From Salinibacillus kushneri (lineage in GTDB: Bacteria; Bacillota; Bacilli; Bacillales; Alkalibacillaceae), in assembly GCF_900111405.1 (NCBI RefSeq), contig NZ_FOHJ01000003.1:1-64000 (forward strand): 64,000 nt of DNA, written 5' to 3'. Position 1 is the stretch's first letter. The number at the start of each line of letters is the position of its first letter. Shown piece by piece: positions 60,374-64,000 of this stretch. The notes beneath the pieces were generated by a model that saw nothing but the letters and a program-made list of their open reading frames with translations, had not been told where the DNA came from and searched no databases. Position numbers and translations under genes: made by a program.

Positions 60374-62353
60374 ATGTCTAAACTCTTAAAAAATAGGTCC
60401 ATGAATTACCATACATGGGGCTTATATGGACTCACTATTATTTTAATAGGCTTGATTGTATATTTTAATTGGATGATTGGAATTGCAATGGCCTTTCTTT
60501 TGTTAATCAATATTTATAATAGTATTCGTACTGATAAACGGATTCAGGACGAAACGGAAGATTATATTTCAACATTATCACACCGTGTAAAGAAGGTTGG
60601 CGATGAAGCCCTTCATGAAATGCCAATAGGAATTTTATTATTCAGTGATGATTATGAAATTGAATGGGCCAACCCATTTATAAATGTATTCGCAGAAGAT
60701 GAAGATAAATTAGTGGGTCATGATTTAAATACGATTTATGACGATTTCATTTCCAGTATTAAAGAAGATAAAACGGAAATTTGGTTTGAACATAAAAATC
60801 GTACGTATCAGGCCATTATCAAAAGAGAAGAGCGCTTAATTTATTTCTTTGATAAAACTGCTCAAGTGGAAATTGAAACGTTGTATGAAAAAGAACAGAC
60901 AGTACTGGGAATTATCTTTTTAGATAACTATGAAGAAGTGACACAAGCTATGGATGATACGACAAAGAGTCATTTGAATTCAAAAATGACCTCAATACTA
61001 AACGAATGGTCCAGAAAAAACGATATTTATCTAAAAAGGACTTCTCAAGAACGCTTTTTAGCAGTCATGAACTTAGAAATATTAAAGAAATTAGAAAAAG
61101 AGAAATTTGAAGTACTTGATGAGGTCAGAGAACTTATTTCAGATAAAAATGTTCCCCTTACTTTAAGTATAGGTGTTGGAATTGGGTATGAGTCGAGTTT
61201 AAGAGAGATTGGAGAGCTGGCTCAATCCAGCTTGGATTTAGCTTTGGGACGTGGTGGTGACCAGGTTGCCATAAAGGATGAAAGTGGAAAGGTTAAATTC
61301 TTTGGTGGTAAAACCAATCCAATGGAAAAAAGAACAAGAGTCCGTGCACGTGTAATTTCTCACGCCTTAAAGGAATTAGTTAAGGAAAGTGATAAAGTGA
61401 TGGTTATGGGGCATAAAAGCCCTGATATGGATTCCATTGGAGCAAGTATTGGTATTCTGAAGGTAGCTCAAGCAAACAACAAGGATGGCTTTGTTATCTT
61501 AGACCCTGATGGTGTGAATACAGGTGTTGAACGCTTGATGGATACGGTGCAAAGTGATGAATCCTTATATAAATGGTTTATTTCACCCGATGATTCGTTA
61601 GATATTGTGACGAAAAACACTTTAATCGTTGTTGTGGATACGCATAAACCATCTCTGGTTATGGATGAAAGATTACTAACTAAGACTGATCATGTGGTTG
61701 TCATTGATCATCATAGAAGAGCAGAGGAATTTATTAAGGATCCAACCCTCGTTTATATGGAACCTTATGCGTCTTCTACAGCAGAGCTAGTGACAGAGTT
61801 GCTCGAATATCAGCCAAGTACTTTAAAACTTAATATTAATGAAGCTACTGCATTACTGGCAGGAATTATCGTTGACACGAAATATTTTACACTAAGAACC
61901 GGTTCAAGAACGTTTGATGCTGCTTCCTATTTACGCTTAAAAGGAGCAGATACGGTTTTAGTTCAGAAGCTGTTGGAAGAGGATTTAGAGGTTTATGTAA
62001 GGCGCAGTCAGCTTATTGAACGTGCGGAAGTATATAAAGACGGCATTGCTATCGTAAAAGCAGAAGAAGGCGAAAAATATGGACCTATACTTATTGCACA
62101 AGCAGCTGACACGTTATTAACAATGAGTGGAATTAAAGCGTCTTTCGTTATTTCTGAACGAGATGATGGTAGAATTGGAGTAAGTGCCCGTTCATTAGGT
62201 GAAATCAATGTCCAAATTATTATGGAACAAATGAATGGGGGAGGGCATTTAACCAATGCTGCAACCCAATTAGAAGATACAGCTGTTCACGATGTAGAAG
62301 AACAGTTAAAGGAAATCATAGATGATTATTTAGAAGGGAGAGACGACAAGTGA
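60374..62353 (+). CDS. gdpP: Cyclic-di-AMP phosphodiesterase GdpP
   Basis: 659 residues: two membrane helices (about 15-55), a PAS domain, a degenerate GGDEF domain (about 170-305) and a DHH/DHHA1 phosphodiesterase domain with [12 protein letters not shown] and DHHRRAEEF. It cleaves c-di-AMP and so affects K+ balance and wall stress. A three-codon mini-ORF (60370-60381) lies at the start. It overlaps rplI by 4 bp (GTGA). Confidence 0.96.
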   Translation: MSKLLKNRSMNYHTWGLYGLTIILIGLIVYFNWMIGIAMAFLLLINIYNSIRTDKRIQDETEDYISTLSHRVKKVGDEALHEMPIGILLFSDDYEIEWANPFINVFAEDEDKLVGHDLNTIYDDFISSIKEDKTEIWFEHKNRTYQAIIKREERLIYFFDKTAQVEIETLYEKEQTVLGIIFLDNYEEVTQAMDDTTKSHLNSKMTSILNEWSRKNDIYLKRTSQERFLAVMNLEILKKLEKEKFEVLDEVRELISDKNVPLTLSIGVGIGYESSLREIGELAQSSLDLALGRGGDQVAIKDESGKVKFFGGKTNPMEKRTRVRARVISHALKELVKESDKVMVMGHKSPDMDSIGASIGILKVAQANNKDGFVILDPDGVNTGVERLMDTVQSDESLYKWFISPDDSLDIVTKNTLIVVVDTHKPSLVMDERLLTKTDHVVVIDHHRRAEEFIKDPTLVYMEPYASSTAELVTELLEYQPSTLKLNINEATALLAGIIVDTKYFTLRTGSRTFDAASYLRLKGADTVLVQKLLEEDLEVYVRRSQLIERAEVYKDGIAIVKAEEGEKYGPILIAQAADTLLTMSGIKASFVISERDDGRIGVSARSLGEINVQIIMEQMNGGGHLTNAATQLEDTAVHDVEEQLKEIIDDYLEGRDDK

Positions 62354-62796
62354 AGGTCATTTTTAATAAAGATGTAAAAGGCAAAGGAAAAAAAGGCGAA
62401 GTAAAAGATGTTGCTGAGGGCTATGCACGTAATTATTTATTAAAAAATAATTTAGCTGTGGAAGCAACAAAAGCTAACTTAAAAGCACTTGAAGCAAAAC
62501 AAAACAAGCAGAAGCAGCTTGAGCAGGAAGAGTTAGAGGAAGCGAAAAAGCTTAAAGAGACACTAGCTAATCTTACTGTAGAATTAAAGGCTAAAGCAGG
62601 AGATGGAGGCCGATTATTTGGTTCCATTACCAGTAAACAAATAGCTGATGAACTAAAGAAAACCCATAATATTAAAGTAGATAAAAGAAAAATCGAACTT
62701 GATGAGCCAATCCGTGCATTGGGTTATACCAATGTTCCCGTTAAGCTCCATCAGGAGGTTACCGGAACCATTAAAGTACATGTTGGGGAAAAATAA
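62350..62796 (+). CDS. rplI: 50S ribosomal protein L9
   Basis: 148 residues. [20 protein letters not shown] and GYARNYLL are the N-domain hallmarks, followed by the long connecting helix and the C domain. GTG start overlaps the gdpP stop. RBS AAGGGAGAG. Confidence 0.97.
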   Translation: MKVIFNKDVKGKGKKGEVKDVAEGYARNYLLKNNLAVEATKANLKALEAKQNKQKQLEQEELEEAKKLKETLANLTVELKAKAGDGGRLFGSITSKQIADELKKTHNIKVDKRKIELDEPIRALGYTNVPVKLHQEVTGTIKVHVGEK

Positions 62797-62826
62797 TTTT
62801 TCCTCAGCTGAAAGGGGAAACTTGTT

Positions 62827-64000
62827 TTGAACGAGATATGGAATGATCGTACTCCACCTCATAATATAGAAGCAGAGCAAGCGGTTATTGGTGCTATATT
62901 TTTAGAACCACAGGCAGTAGTTACAGCATCTGAAATCTTACTTCCAGAAGATTTTTATCGGGCCAGTCATCAAAAAATCTTTGAAATGATGCTTCAACTC
63001 TCAGATCGTGGAGAACCGATTGATCTTGTAACCATTACAACCCTTCTTCAAAATCAAAAACTGCTGGACGATATTGGTGGTGTGTCCTATTTAAGTGATT
63101 TAGCCAATTCGGTTCCAACAGCTGCAAATATCGAATATTATGCTAGAATCGTTGAGGAAAAATCAACACTAAGGCGATTAATTTCAGCAGCTACAAATAT
63201 TGTAAAAACAAGTTTTTCCGAGGAAGAAGAAGTAACAAATGTTTTAAATGATGCGGAAAAAAATATTTTAGAAGTTTCCAATCAAAAGAACTCGGGGAAA
63301 TTTAAAAATATTAAAGATGTTTTAATTGAAGTCTATGATAATATTGAGCAGCTGCACCATAATGATGCAGAAGTTACAGGTGTTGCTACGGGTTTTAAAG
63401 ATCTGGACAAGATTACTTCTGGTTTCCAAAATAATGATTTGATCATCGTTGCTGCTCGGCCCTCAGTTGGTAAAACGGCCTTTGCATTAAATATTGCTCA
63501 GAACGTGTCTGTTCAGACCAACGAGAATGTGGCCATCTTTAGTTTGGAGATGGGAGCTGAACAGTTAGTCATGCGTATGCTTTGTGCAGAGGGAAATATT
63601 GATGCACAGAGGCTAAGAACAGGAAGTCTAACAGCTGAAGACTGGGGTAAGCTTACGATGGCAATGGGAAGTCTATCAAATGCTGGTATTTATATTGATG
63701 ATACCCCAGGTGTAAAAGTAAATGAAATACGTTCCAAATGCCGCCGTTTAAAACAGGATGGTGGTCTTGGTATGGTTTTGATTGACTATTTACAGCTAAT
63801 CCAGGGAAGTGGAACGCGCAGTGGTGAAAACCGTCAACAGGAAGTTTCAGAGATTTCGAGACAATTAAAGGCTCTTGCCAGAGAACTGGAGGTACCTGTA
63901 ATCGCATTGTCTCAGTTATCCCGTGGTGTTGAACAAAGGCAGGATAAAAGACCAATCATGTCAGATATCCGTGAATCCGGAAGTATCGAGCAGGATGCCG
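62827..64000 (+). CDS. dnaC: Replicative DNA helicase (partial at 3' end)
   Basis: UUG start at 62827 with GGGG 8 nt upstream (product starts MNEIWNDRTPPHNIEAEQAV). N-terminal primase-binding domain (1 to about 150) and the RecA-like domain with Walker A ARPSVGKT, LEMGAEQLVMRML and the DNA-binding region up to DIRESGSIEQDA, where the window ends. Named dnaC in B. subtilis, dnaB elsewhere. 391 codons are present of about 450. Confidence 0.96.
   Translation, partial: MNEIWNDRTPPHNIEAEQAVIGAIFLEPQAVVTASEILLPEDFYRASHQKIFEMMLQLSDRGEPIDLVTITTLLQNQKLLDDIGGVSYLSDLANSVPTAANIEYYARIVEEKSTLRRLISAATNIVKTSFSEEEEVTNVLNDAEKNILEVSNQKNSGKFKNIKDVLIEVYDNIEQLHHNDAEVTGVATGFKDLDKITSGFQNNDLIIVAARPSVGKTAFALNIAQNVSVQTNENVAIFSLEMGAEQLVMRMLCAEGNIDAQRLRTGSLTAEDWGKLTMAMGSLSNAGIYIDDTPGVKVNEIRSKCRRLKQDGGLGMVLIDYLQLIQGSGTRSGENRQQEVSEISRQLKALARELEVPVIALSQLSRGVEQRQDKRPIMSDIRESGSIEQDA

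Overview
The window is the replication-origin region of a low-GC, endospore-forming Bacillaceae chromosome. Gene order matches the Bacillus subtilis rpmH-dnaA neighbourhood closely. The sporulation genes (bofA, a sleL-type lysin, a gerA/B/C operon, yyaC, spoIIIJ), the T-box leaders and the large SRP RNA support this. The repeats and some gene details suggest an Oceanobacillus/Virgibacillus-like genus, but the genus is an inference.

Layout. The origin lies in two parts: DnaA boxes between dnaA and rpmH (about 43.04-43.41 kb) and a second cluster with an AT-rich unwinding region between dnaA and dnaN (about 41.42-41.59 kb). To the left, most genes are on the minus strand, pointing away from the origin: dnaA, dnaN, yaaA, recF, remB, gyrB, gyrA, an HD-GYP-like gene, guaB, dacA, pdxS, pdxT, serS (serine T-box), tRNA-Ser, proC (proline T-box), tRNA-Arg, a Ktr-type K+ channel, a germinant-receptor operon, acsA, an NCS2 permease, a DUF3891 gene, tadA, SRP RNA, dnaX, yaaK, recR, yaaL, bofA and the 5' end of a 16S rRNA gene with tandem promoters. 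Plus-strand exceptions are yaaC, dgk-dck, glcT-ptsG and sleL. To the right, on the plus strand: rpmH, rnpA, spoIIIJ, jag, mnmE, mnmG, rsmG, noc, parA, parB, a DUF554 gene, (minus) yyaC, a YkvI-like gene, yyzM, ychF, rpsF-ssb-rpsR, yybS, gdpP, rplI and the start of the replicative helicase gene.

How it works together. The core is a chromosome-maintenance block: initiation (DnaA, DnaN, oriC), topology (GyrA/B), repair (RecF, RecR), the clamp loader (DnaX), segregation (ParA, ParB and three exact parS sites) and nucleoid occlusion (Noc). Exact and near-exact Noc-binding palindromes occur in a metabolic-looking gene 36 kb away. The rest is translation and RNA processing, tRNA modification, nucleotide and cofactor synthesis, glucose uptake controlled by a GlcT antiterminator, and spore formation and germination.

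There is no prophage, CRISPR array, intact IS element or obvious new defence system. The unusual material is modest: two families of degenerate intergenic repeats, two stand-alone holin-like genes, two frameshifted genes, a decayed piece of the sleL LysM region, several unlisted mini-genes, and a HD-GYP-like protein with an altered HD motif.
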